The notes under the pieces are model-generated. The model was given only the letters and a program-made list of their open reading frames with translations, was not told the origin of the DNA and made no database searches. A DNA stretch of 64,000 bases from Chlorobium sp. N1 (GTDB lineage: Bacteria > Bacteroidota > Chlorobiia > Chlorobiales > Chlorobiaceae). Of this stretch, positions 47,976 to 55,349 are shown in pieces. The stretch is from the NCBI RefSeq assembly GCF_004332115.1, contig NZ_SJPA01000002.1, positions 330,385-394,384 of the forward strand, written 5' to 3'. Made by a program: the position numbers and the translations under genes. Each line of letters starts with the position of its first letter. Position 1 is the first letter of the stretch.

Positions 47976-49283
47976 ATGACCATGTTGAACATGTTGAAAA
48001 AGATCGTCCTCCTTTTTGCCCTCGTTCTCTTTCCGCTTGCCGCGCAGGCGGAATTCGCCGTTTCGCAGCACGACGTGAAGGGGTACGGCCAGACCCGTTC
48101 CGAAGCGGTGAACGACGCCCTGCTCGAAGCCATACGCCAGAACCGGGGCGTCGATCTTCAGGCCGACAGGGAGGTGGTGAGGGAGACGCCGGAGCGGTTG
48201 GCCCTGGCGGACAGCCTTGCGCTTCCCGAGCAGCCGACAACGGTCGTGCGCGACCAGGTGCGCGAGTCGGTCCGCGGTTCGGTCCGCCAGTACCGGGTGC
48301 TCGATGCACATGAGCTTGAGGACGGCCGGTGGGAGGCCCGTCTCCTTGTTGCCTTCACCCACTACAAGAGCCCGGGTGTCGACACCTCCAAACGGCGCCG
48401 TATCGCGGTGATGCCGTTCCGGACGGCGGCCCCGTCCTTTCTCTTCGACGGGGAGTGGGTCCCGGCCGAAGAGCTTTCCGGGGCGCTGGTGCAGCAGGTG
48501 GTGACGGAGCTTGCCCAGAGCCGGAGGTTCGTGGTGCTCGATCGAGACTACATGGATGCCTACCTCAATGAAAAATCCCTCATGCTCTCTTCGGACAGCG
48601 ACGAGTCGGAGATGATGAAGACGGGCCGGGTGCTCGGCGTCGACTACATGCTTGTCGGCACGGTCACAGGCGGCGGCGAGAGCCGAGCCGAAAAGCATCT
48701 CGACCTTACCGGGGAGCGTACCCGCAGCGGCGCGGCTTCGCTTGCGGTGGATTATCGCATCATCGTCATGGCTACCCGGGAGGTCAAGTGGGCCGCGAGC
48801 GAGCGGGTCGTTCTCGAGGATTCCGCCATGCCCGAAGCCGATGACGCTGCCTCCGAAGGCGTGCAGAGCACGCTCGTCAGGAGGGCCGCTCAGCTGATCG
48901 TGCAGAAGGCGCTCGACAACATCTATCCGCTTCGCATCGTCGGGCGCAACGCCTCGGGCGAGGTGCTTCTCAACCAGGGAGGGGTGACGCTTTGCAAGGG
49001 TGAGCTCTTCGACGTCTTTGCCGCCGGCCCGGGCGTGAAGGACCACTACACCGGCGAGTCGCTCGGCGCCGTGGAGTCGAGGATCGGTTGCCTGAGGGTG
49101 GTTCGGGTCGCCGCGAAAAAGTCCTATGCGGTGGTTGTCGAGGGTGAGCTTGCCGATATGGCCGACGGCAGCATCTGCCGTCGCTCCGCGGAGGGCGAAA
49201 TCCCCTCTCCCGAGAGTTCCGGCCGTCCGGCCGGCGTGCGTCTCTCGGGAGACGGCGGCGTGCTGCTGCCGTTTGATCGCTGA
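47976..49283 (+). CDS. CsgG/FlgT-like exported protein
   Basis: This protein of about 435 residues has a signal peptide (IVLLFALVLFPLAAQA). An N-terminal FlgT-like domain is marked by GYGQTRSEAVNDALLEAIRQNRGVDL (cited by position), then a CsgG-like domain (RRRIAVMPFRT ... VTELAQSRRFVVLDRDYMDAYL) with GVDYMLVGTVTGGG. The mix points to a periplasmic or outer-membrane-associated assembly factor. I see no flagellar genes nearby. ATG 47976 is chosen for its AGGAT ribosome binding site; ATG 47982 is possible. It ends the envelope operon, with a terminator after it. Confidence 0.72.
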   Translation: MTMLNMLKKIVLLFALVLFPLAAQAEFAVSQHDVKGYGQTRSEAVNDALLEAIRQNRGVDLQADREVVRETPERLALADSLALPEQPTTVVRDQVRESVRGSVRQYRVLDAHELEDGRWEARLLVAFTHYKSPGVDTSKRRRIAVMPFRTAAPSFLFDGEWVPAEELSGALVQQVVTELAQSRRFVVLDRDYMDAYLNEKSLMLSSDSDESEMMKTGRVLGVDYMLVGTVTGGGESRAEKHLDLTGERTRSGAASLAVDYRIIVMATREVKWAASERVVLEDSAMPEADDAASEGVQSTLVRRAAQLIVQKALDNIYPLRIVGRNASGEVLLNQGGVTLCKGELFDVFAAGPGVKDHYTGESLGAVESRIGCLRVVRVAAKKSYAVVVEGELADMADGSICRRSAEGEIPSPESSGRPAGVRLSGDGGVLLPFDR

Positions 49284-49351
49284 GCATTCCTTCCTTCTTC
49301 CGTCGGGGAATTATTGCTCCCCGGCGGCCGTTTAAGACTCCTTCAGGCCGT

Positions 49352-49374
49352 GCCCCCGCGACAGGGGGCTTTTT
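49352..49374 (+). terminator. Rho-independent terminator after the envelope operon
   Basis: GCCCCC (49352-49357) pairs with GGGGGC (49364-49369), followed by a run of five T at 49370-49374. It separates the CsgG-like gene from the epimerase gene. Confidence 0.8.
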
Positions 49375-49397
49375 CATCATTTAACCCCGTACAGGTC

Positions 49398-50339
49398 ATG
49401 GAGGGTCATATTGTCATTACCGGCGCGACCGGCGTCATCGGAGCGGAACTTGTCGAAGCGCTGACCGGGAGGGGGGAGTCCGTCGTCGTCCTTGCCCGCA
49501 CGCTTGAGTCGGCCCGATCGAAGGTGCCCGGGGCGGCGCGTTACGTGAAGTGGGATTCCGACATGGCGGAAGGCGAGTGGACCCAGTACATCAGCGGCGC
49601 GAAGGCGGTGATACATCTTGCCGGCAAGCCGCTGCTCGAAGCCCGCTGGACGGAGGAGCACAAGCGGGAGTGCTATGACTCGCGCATCCTCGGCACCCGC
49701 CACATCGTTTCGGCCATCGAGCGGGCCGCGGTGAAGCCCGGTGTCCTCATCTCCGCCTCGGCGATCGGCTACTACGGATCCTTCGCGCGTTGCGGCGACA
49801 CGCCGGATATCGTTGAGAGCGGTATGGCCGGGAGCGATTTCCTCTCGAGGATATGCGAGGACTGGGAGCGGGAGGCCCTGCCGGTGGAGAAAAGCGGCGT
49901 GCGCCTCGTCCTGCTCCGGACCGGCATCGTGCTCTCCACGAAAGGCGGCATGCTCGAAAAGCTGCTCGGGCCGTTCAACTTCTTCCTCGGCGGGCCGGTC
50001 GGGACGGGAGAACAGTGCATCTCGTGGATCCATCTCGACGACGAGATCGACTGCATCCTCCAGGCGATCGACAACGCCGACTGGAAGGGTCCCGTGAATG
50101 CGGTCGGGCCGCAGCCGGTATCGATGAGGGAGTTTGCCGACACCCTCGGTTCGGTGCTCGGGCGCCCGGCGCTCCTCCCCGTGCCGAAAATGGCCGTCCA
50201 GGTGCTCATGGGCGAGGGAGCCGAGTATGCGGTGAAGGGGCAGAAGGTGCTTCCCGCTTTCTTGCTCGAGCACGGTTTTTCGTTCCGATTCCCCTCGCTT
50301 GCCGGAGCCATCCGCGACCTGGTGCAGCGCCAGCGCTGA
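49398..50339 (+). CDS. TIGR01777-family NAD(P)-dependent epimerase-like protein
   Basis: This 313-residue short-chain dehydrogenase/epimerase-fold protein has GHIVITGATGVIGAELVEAL at the N-terminus, DAKAVIHLAGKPL-type wording (AKAVIHLAGKPLLEARW) and SASAIGYYG with the catalytic Tyr. The tail PALLPVPKMAVQVLMGEGAE with VLPAFLLEHGFSFRFP is diagnostic of TIGR01777 (YfcH-like). The substrate is unknown. The ATG at 49398 follows a terminator, so it has its own promoter. Confidence 0.85.
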   Translation: MEGHIVITGATGVIGAELVEALTGRGESVVVLARTLESARSKVPGAARYVKWDSDMAEGEWTQYISGAKAVIHLAGKPLLEARWTEEHKRECYDSRILGTRHIVSAIERAAVKPGVLISASAIGYYGSFARCGDTPDIVESGMAGSDFLSRICEDWEREALPVEKSGVRLVLLRTGIVLSTKGGMLEKLLGPFNFFLGGPVGTGEQCISWIHLDDEIDCILQAIDNADWKGPVNAVGPQPVSMREFADTLGSVLGRPALLPVPKMAVQVLMGEGAEYAVKGQKVLPAFLLEHGFSFRFPSLAGAIRDLVQRQR

Positions 50340-50375
50340 GGATTCGGTGCCGCCTTCTTCGGCGGAGTCCCGGTG

Positions 50376-50417
50376 CAATAAAAAAGCGGGGCGGAAACTG
50401 CTGTTTCCGCCCCGCTT
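50376..50417 (-). terminator. Strong terminator between convergent genes
   Basis: AAGCGGGGCGGAAAC (50384-50398) pairs perfectly with GTTTCCGCCCCGCTT (50403-50417). On the minus strand the stem is followed by TTTTTTATTG, a good terminator for the RRM gene. On the + strand the T content is weaker, so it may serve both directions. Confidence 0.9.
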
Positions 50418-50447
50418 CGTCATCTATCTCAGAAGAGTCTCCTCTGC

Positions 50448-50720
50448 TCAGTAGCTGTCCCTTCTCGGTGCACGCTCTTCGCGAGGACGCGCCTCGTTCA
50501 CCTTGATGGTGCGGCCCTTGAAGTCCTGCTCGTTCATTGCCTCGATGGCAGCGCGGCCATCCTCGTCGCTCGACATGTCGACGAAACCGAACCCCTTGGA
50601 GCGGCCGGAAAACTTGTCCATGATGATGTTTGCGCTGTCGACCTGTCCGAACTGGCCGAACGCTTCGCGGAGGTCGTCTTCTGTCACGGAGTAGGGCAGA
50701 TTGCCGATGTAAATATTCAT
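50448..50720 (-). CDS. RRM-type RNA-binding protein
   Basis: This 90-residue protein consists of one RNA recognition motif: RNP2 is IYIGNL (residues 3-8), RNP1 is KGFGFVDM (about 42-49), and there is a short Arg/Glu-rich tail (PREERAPRRDSY). Such small RRM proteins, known in cyanobacteria as Rbp, bind RNA and are often cold-induced. ATG 50720 begins right at the RRM. The longer open frame to 50816 adds unconserved sequence overlapping a hairpin in the leader. It has a long leader and its own terminator. Confidence 0.92.
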   Translation of the reverse strand: MNIYIGNLPYSVTEDDLREAFGQFGQVDSANIIMDKFSGRSKGFGFVDMSSDEDGRAAIEAMNEQDFKGRTIKVNEARPREERAPRRDSY

Positions 50721-51048
50721 TTGTTGGTCTCGGTATACATGGTGCATTGGTAGAAAGAAAGAGACGCTTGACCGGCAACCAAGGCACAAATTGACAGTAA
50801 GCGACCAGCCAACCATTGGCTGGGTTTTAAGTCGTAATTTAGGTTAATGCAAATATGTTTTCAAAAAAATAAATGGCTGGGCTTCACCCGTAATCCCCCG
50901 CTGTCCGTCACTTCCCGTGCGTAAGTACGCGGATATCTGCGCTCCTGTGGTTTAGGGTGTTTCCGGCTTGTTTTTCCTTAATTAAATAGCTATTTAGTCG
51001 CTACAGTCTCAAAATATTTGGTTTTCTAGAAAAACGGATACGGTGGTT
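50721..51048. promoter_or_regulatory. Divergent regulatory gap between the RRM gene and amtB
   Basis: For the minus strand, TTGAAA (50864-50859), 17-base spacer, TAAATT (50841-50836) form a likely promoter of the RRM gene, giving a leader of about 110 bases. That leader contains the hairpin CCAGCCAA-CCA-TTGGCTGG (50805-50823). For amtB, a perfect 14-bp palindrome TAAATAGCTATTTA lies at 50983-50996, about 55 bases before its start. A weak TTGTTT/TATTTA pair (-35 at 50969) overlaps it. No gene is seen. Confidence 0.5.
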
Positions 51049-52380
51049 ATGCGGAAAAGAATTGCAGCGGCGCTTCTGGTGCTCCCCCTCCTCGTCCAGG
51101 CGCATTCGACGGCCTGGGCGGCTCCCGAGCCTTATACCGACTCGGGCACGACCTCCTGGATGCTGACGTCGACCGCACTGGTGCTTCTGATGATCCCGGG
51201 CCTGGCGATGTTCTACGGCGGCCTGGTCCGCACGAAGAACGTGATCGGCACCATGATGCACAGTTTCGGCGCCATGGTCATCATCGGCGTGCTCTGGCCG
51301 ATGCTCGGCTACGCCTTGAGCTTCGGTCCCGGCGTGCTCGGCGGATTCGTCGGATGGAATCCCGACTACTTCATGCTGCAGGGGATCGATGAGTCGATCC
51401 TTCCGTCGCATATTCCCGAGTACGTCTTCGCCATGTTCCAGGGCAAGTTCGCCATCATCACCCCGGCGCTTATCGCCGGAGCGTTCGCCGAGCGGGTGAA
51501 CTTCCGCGGCTACGCCGTCTTCATCGCCCTCTGGAGCATCATCGTCTACAGCCCCATCTGCCACTGGGTCTGGGCTCCCGACGGGTTCCTCTTCAATCTC
51601 GGAGCGGCCGGGGCGATCGATTTCGCCGGCGGCACCGTCGTGCATATCTCTTCCGGTGTGACGGCCCTTGTCGCCGCACTCTACCTCGGCAGCCGCCGCG
51701 GCTATCCCCGCAACGTGATGCATCCCAACAACCTCGTCATGACCCTCACCGGAGCGGGACTGCTCTGGGTCGGGTGGTTCGGCTTCAACGCCGGCAGCGC
51801 CATCGCCAGCGACCTTGCCACCGCCAGGGCTCTGACCGTCACTCAGGTCTCGGCCGCGGCGGGCGCGTTCACCTGGATGGTGATCGAGATGCTCCAGCAC
51901 GGCAAGGCCACGAGCCTCGGCGTCGCATCCGGCATCCTGGCCGGGCTCGTCGCCATCACTCCGGCCGCCGGCGTCGTGCAGCCTTCCGGGGCGTTCGCCC
52001 TCGGCGCCCTCGCCTCGATGGTCTGTTACACGGCGATCCTCGTCAAGAACAAGCTGGGCTACGACGACAGCCTCGACGCCTTCGGCGTGCATGGGGTCGG
52101 CGGCATCGTCGGTGCTCTTGCGCTCGTCTTCTTCGTCCGTCCCGGCTGGATGGCCGAAGCGGCAGTGAAGGCCGGCGGCAGCTGGACCGTCTGGCAGCAG
52201 CTCGGCGTTCAGGCTGCGGCCGTCGGGATCACCATCGTCTATGCATCGGTTGTTTCGCTGATCCTTCTTGTGCTTATTGAAAAGACGATCGGGCTGCGCA
52301 TCAGCGAGAACGACGAGATGTCGGGCCTCGACCACAGCATGCACGGCGAGCACGGCTACGGGCTCATCAACCTCAACTGA
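51049..52380 (+). CDS. amtB: Ammonium transporter
   Basis: The 443-residue Amt/MEP/Rh channel has an N-terminal signal peptide (AAALLVLPLLVQAHSTAWA), usual for AmtB, then about 11 helices. Diagnostic segments are MLTSTALVLLMIPGLAMFYGGLVR (cited by position), GTVVHISSGVTALVAALYLG with the first pore histidine, and DAFGVHGVGGIVGAL with the second. It imports ammonium at low concentration. It is followed after 16 bases by a PII protein gene, the classic amtB-glnK pairing. ATG 51049 is preferred to the GTG at 51043. Confidence 0.95.
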   Translation: MRKRIAAALLVLPLLVQAHSTAWAAPEPYTDSGTTSWMLTSTALVLLMIPGLAMFYGGLVRTKNVIGTMMHSFGAMVIIGVLWPMLGYALSFGPGVLGGFVGWNPDYFMLQGIDESILPSHIPEYVFAMFQGKFAIITPALIAGAFAERVNFRGYAVFIALWSIIVYSPICHWVWAPDGFLFNLGAAGAIDFAGGTVVHISSGVTALVAALYLGSRRGYPRNVMHPNNLVMTLTGAGLLWVGWFGFNAGSAIASDLATARALTVTQVSAAAGAFTWMVIEMLQHGKATSLGVASGILAGLVAITPAAGVVQPSGAFALGALASMVCYTAILVKNKLGYDDSLDAFGVHGVGGIVGALALVFFVRPGWMAEAAVKAGGSWTVWQQLGVQAAAVGITIVYASVVSLILLVLIEKTIGLRISENDEMSGLDHSMHGEHGYGLINLN

Positions 52381-52396
52381 ACCAATACCGCCTCCT

Positions 52397-52738
52397 ATGA
52401 AGCTGATCACCGCCATCATCAATCCCGACCGGCTCGACCATGTCCGCGAAGCGCTGATACAGGCGGACATCACCCGCATCACGGTCAGCCGGGTCACCGG
52501 CCACGGCCGCCAGGAGGACATCGACATCTACCGCGGCCAGCGGATCGCCCCGAACCTCATCCCGAAGATCCGCATCGACATCGCCGTGAACGAGGAGTTC
52601 GTCGACATGACCGTCGACACCATCATCGAGTCGGCCAGCCACGACCCGGTGGCCATCGGCGACGGCAAGATCTTCATCACCCCCCTCGAGGAGTGCATCC
52701 GCATCCGTACCCGCGAACGGGGCGGACGGGCGATATAA
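52397..52738 (+). CDS. glnB: PII nitrogen signal protein (GlnK/GlnB family) with altered T-loop
   Basis: This 113-residue trimeric signalling protein, next to amtB, should bind the channel under nitrogen excess. MKLITAIINPDRLDHVREAL at the N-terminus, the T-loop GHGRQEDIDIYRGQRI, and the B-loop AIGDGKIFITPL are clear. The tyrosine equivalent to Tyr46 is present (Tyr45), but the position of the uridylylated Tyr51 is Ile50, so GlnD-type uridylylation is not expected. The C-loop RIRTRE is intact, so ATP/ADP binding should remain. Confidence 0.93.
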   Translation: MKLITAIINPDRLDHVREALIQADITRITVSRVTGHGRQEDIDIYRGQRIAPNLIPKIRIDIAVNEEFVDMTVDTIIESASHDPVAIGDGKIFITPLEECIRIRTRERGGRAI

Positions 52739-52818
52739 TGCGTATTTTTGTGTAAGTTGCACCTGGCGTGCATGCACTGGCGTCTTTCCTTTTCCCAACC
52801 CGAAAACAGGAGGATGCC

Positions 52819-53733
52819 ATGTACCCCATGCAGCGTACTCTTCGTCTTTCCCCCCATTCGGACCCGGTCGGCACCGGGTGGCTTCCACCGCTGCCCGACC
52901 TTCGAGACTACACCCGCACCCATCCCGATATCGCCGCCATGGCCCGCCGGCTCGGCCTCGATGGTGCCGCGGGCACCTCGTTGAGCTCTTCGGTCGACCT
53001 CAGGCGATGGTGCTCGCCCGTCGAGCACCAGGGCGGCATCGGTTCCTGTACGGCCCATGCGGCGGCCGGCATGGTGGAGTATTACGAACGGCGGGCATTC
53101 GGCCGCCATATCGACTGCTCCCGCCTTTTCATCTACAAGACGACCCGGACCCTGATGGGAGGGGTGGGTGACAGCGGCGCCTGGCTGCGCAACACCATGG
53201 GAGCGCTTGCGCTCTGCGGTGTCCCTCCCGAAAAGTTCTGGCCGTATACCGACAGCGACAAGGATTTCGATCGTGAGCCGACGGGGTTCGTCTATGCCGT
53301 CGCCGACAACTTCGAGGCACTCCGCTACTTCTGCCACGATCCGCTCGGAGCGGAGGTCGCCCCCGAGGCTGTGCTCGACGGGGTGAAGCGCTTTCTTGCC
53401 GCCGGGGTGCCCTCGGTCTTCGGCTTTTACGGCTTTCCCTCGTTCGCCGAGGGCGCCTCTCCGGGCGACATCCCGATGCCCTGCGGGGACGAACAGGCGG
53501 AGTGGGGGCATGCGGTGCTGGCCGTCGGCTACGACGATCGGCGCGAGGTCGGCAACCGCCGATGCGGCACCGCTTCGAAAGGGGCGCTGCTCATCAGGAA
53601 CTCCTGGGGGGCCGAATGGGGAGAGGAGGGGTACGGGTGGCTACCCTACGAGTATGTGGGGAAGGGACTCGCGATGGACTTCTGGTCGCTCTTCAGCATG
53701 GGCTGGATCGATACCGGCCGGTTCGGAGCGTGA
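52819..53733 (+). CDS. Papain-like (C1A) cysteine peptidase, no secretion signal
   Basis: This 304-residue protein carries the full C1A active site. The oxyanion Gln71 and nucleophile Cys77 are in EHQGGIGSCTAHA, His231 is in EWGHAVLAVGYD, and Asn261 is in LIRNSWGAEWGEEGYGW. The N-terminal 60 residues (LPPLPDLRDYT...) replace a classical inhibitory propeptide, and no signal peptide is seen, so a cytoplasmic location is likely. ATG 52819 has a strong AGGAGG ribosome binding site. Longer upstream starts are not supported. The target is unknown. Confidence 0.85.
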   Translation: MYPMQRTLRLSPHSDPVGTGWLPPLPDLRDYTRTHPDIAAMARRLGLDGAAGTSLSSSVDLRRWCSPVEHQGGIGSCTAHAAAGMVEYYERRAFGRHIDCSRLFIYKTTRTLMGGVGDSGAWLRNTMGALALCGVPPEKFWPYTDSDKDFDREPTGFVYAVADNFEALRYFCHDPLGAEVAPEAVLDGVKRFLAAGVPSVFGFYGFPSFAEGASPGDIPMPCGDEQAEWGHAVLAVGYDDRREVGNRRCGTASKGALLIRNSWGAEWGEEGYGWLPYEYVGKGLAMDFWSLFSMGWIDTGRFGA

Positions 53734-53740
53734 CGGCGGC

Positions 53741-54301
53741 TTATGAGGGTCCGCCTGCCAGCGGCATCTCCCTCCAGCCGGGGTAGTAGGTGTTCAGCCA
53801 GGCTTCGGCGTTGATGTCGCCGAGGCGGGCGGCCTGGCGGAAATCCTCCTGGCGGCCCCGGGTGTCGCCGGTCTTGCTTCGCGCGATGGCGCGGTGGAAG
53901 AACGCCGGGGCCATTTTCCGGTCGAGCGAGATGGCTTCGGAGAAGTCCGCCGTGGCGCCGGAGAAGTCTCCGGTCATGTTCTTCACGATACCGCGGTTGT
54001 AGTAGCCGACGGCGCGGAAGTTGTCTTCGCCGCAGCTGATGACCATGGAGTAGTCGCTGAGCGCCTGGCTGTATTTCTTGAGCTTCTGGTTGGCCGAGCC
54101 GCGCATCTGGTAGGCCATGGCGAACGAAGGGTCGATCTCGATGGCCTTCGTGTAGTGCTCGATGGCGTTTTTGATGTCGCCCTGGATCTGGCAGTCGAAC
54201 CCTCGGTCGAACCAGTTGTTGGCCGATTCGGCGTGTGCCGGTGCTGCTGCGCCAAGCGCCAGCATGGCGGAAACCGCAAGGGAGAGGATGGTCTTCTTCA
54301 T
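53741..54301 (-). CDS. Exported tetratricopeptide-repeat protein
   Basis: The 186-residue protein has a signal peptide (MKKTILSLAVSAMLALGAAAPAHA). About three to four TPR units follow (for example FDRGFDCQIQGDIKNAIEHYTKAIEIDPSF, AYQMRGSANQKLKKYSQALSDY, YYNRGIVKNMTGDFSGATADFSEAISLD; cited by position). It probably acts as a periplasmic protein-protein scaffold. Nothing nearby names its partner. It is convergent with the peptidase gene, with seven bases between the two stops. Confidence 0.85.
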   Translation of the reverse strand: MKKTILSLAVSAMLALGAAAPAHAESANNWFDRGFDCQIQGDIKNAIEHYTKAIEIDPSFAMAYQMRGSANQKLKKYSQALSDYSMVISCGEDNFRAVGYYNRGIVKNMTGDFSGATADFSEAISLDRKMAPAFFHRAIARSKTGDTRGRQEDFRQAARLGDINAEAWLNTYYPGWREMPLAGGPS

Positions 54302-54578
54302 GGGGCCGGGCCGTTATCGGTTGCAGGCAGTCGCCGTCGATCACGATTCGCCTGTACTGAGCGGCATCGGATGTATGCTTTAAATGTACGGAATTGTCGC
54401 GGGGAAACGAAAAAATGGGGGCGACGGCCGCATGATCGGACAGGGTCGAGGAATGGTGCTCGGCCCTCGTGCCGGAGAATGAACCGGGAATGTCAGGTGA
54501 ATTTTGCCTGCTGCGAGGCATTTCTCCCCGCTTTTTCTATCTTGGTTCAGTGAGTTTTCAGAACGCACACCCTATTGC

Positions 54579-55349
54579 ATGTTCCGCATCAGCCTTGATG
54601 AATTCGAAGGTCCGCTCGACCTGCTCCTCTTCTTCATCAAGAGGGATGAACTCGACATCTACAATATCCCCATCTCCCGGATCACCAACGATTTCGTCAC
54701 CTACCTCCACGAGGCCCGCAATCTGAACCTCGAGGTGGCTGCCGAGTTCATCTACATGGCCTCCATGCTGATGAGCATCAAGGCGGCCATGCTGCTTCCG
54801 CGCCCCGAGCTCGAGGATGGCGACGCGGACGAGTTCGACCCGCGCACGGAGCTCGTAGAGCGCCTGCTCGAGTACAAGCGCCTGAAGGAGGCGAGCCTGC
54901 AGCTTGCCGAAAGGGAGGAGGCCCGCCTCGAGCTTTTCGCCCGCGGATACCTCGAGGAGTACGACCAGGTGGTGGTGGACGAAATGGACGAGCCGGTCAA
55001 CCGCCCCACCCTCTATCATCTCATCAAAGCCTACCGGACGGTGCTCGACAACATGCCCAAACCCATGACGCGCAACGTTATGGAGGCCCCCGTGACGGTG
55101 CGCGAACAGAGTGAACTGATCCTCAGAATGCTCGGCGAGCGGGTGCAGGTTTCCTTTACCTCCGTACTCGAGGGTGTGAGCCAGCGCCTGATCCTCGTCG
55201 TGACCTTCCTCGCCGTACTCGAGATGTGCAAGAACCAGCGGATCATGGTCCTCGTCAAAGAGGGCTACGACGACTTCTGGATCGCCAGGAGGAACGCTCA
55301 GCTTGAACCTGACGACGATAAACCCCTAGTCCTTTTCGCCGATGCCTGA
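54579..55349 (+). CDS. scpA: Segregation and condensation protein A
   Basis: The 256-residue kleisin of the bacterial SMC condensin complex bridges the SMC heads with ScpB. FEGPLDLLLFFIKRDELDIYNIPISRITNDF (cited by position) is the family N-terminus. EAAEFIYMASMLMSIKAAMLLPR is the second conserved helix, and the C-terminus has a winged-helix pattern. Start 54579 is where conservation begins; the frame is open further upstream without support. The DUF1015 gene overlaps its end by eight bases. Confidence 0.92.
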   Translation: MFRISLDEFEGPLDLLLFFIKRDELDIYNIPISRITNDFVTYLHEARNLNLEVAAEFIYMASMLMSIKAAMLLPRPELEDGDADEFDPRTELVERLLEYKRLKEASLQLAEREEARLELFARGYLEEYDQVVVDEMDEPVNRPTLYHLIKAYRTVLDNMPKPMTRNVMEAPVTVREQSELILRMLGERVQVSFTSVLEGVSQRLILVVTFLAVLEMCKNQRIMVLVKEGYDDFWIARRNAQLEPDDDKPLVLFADA

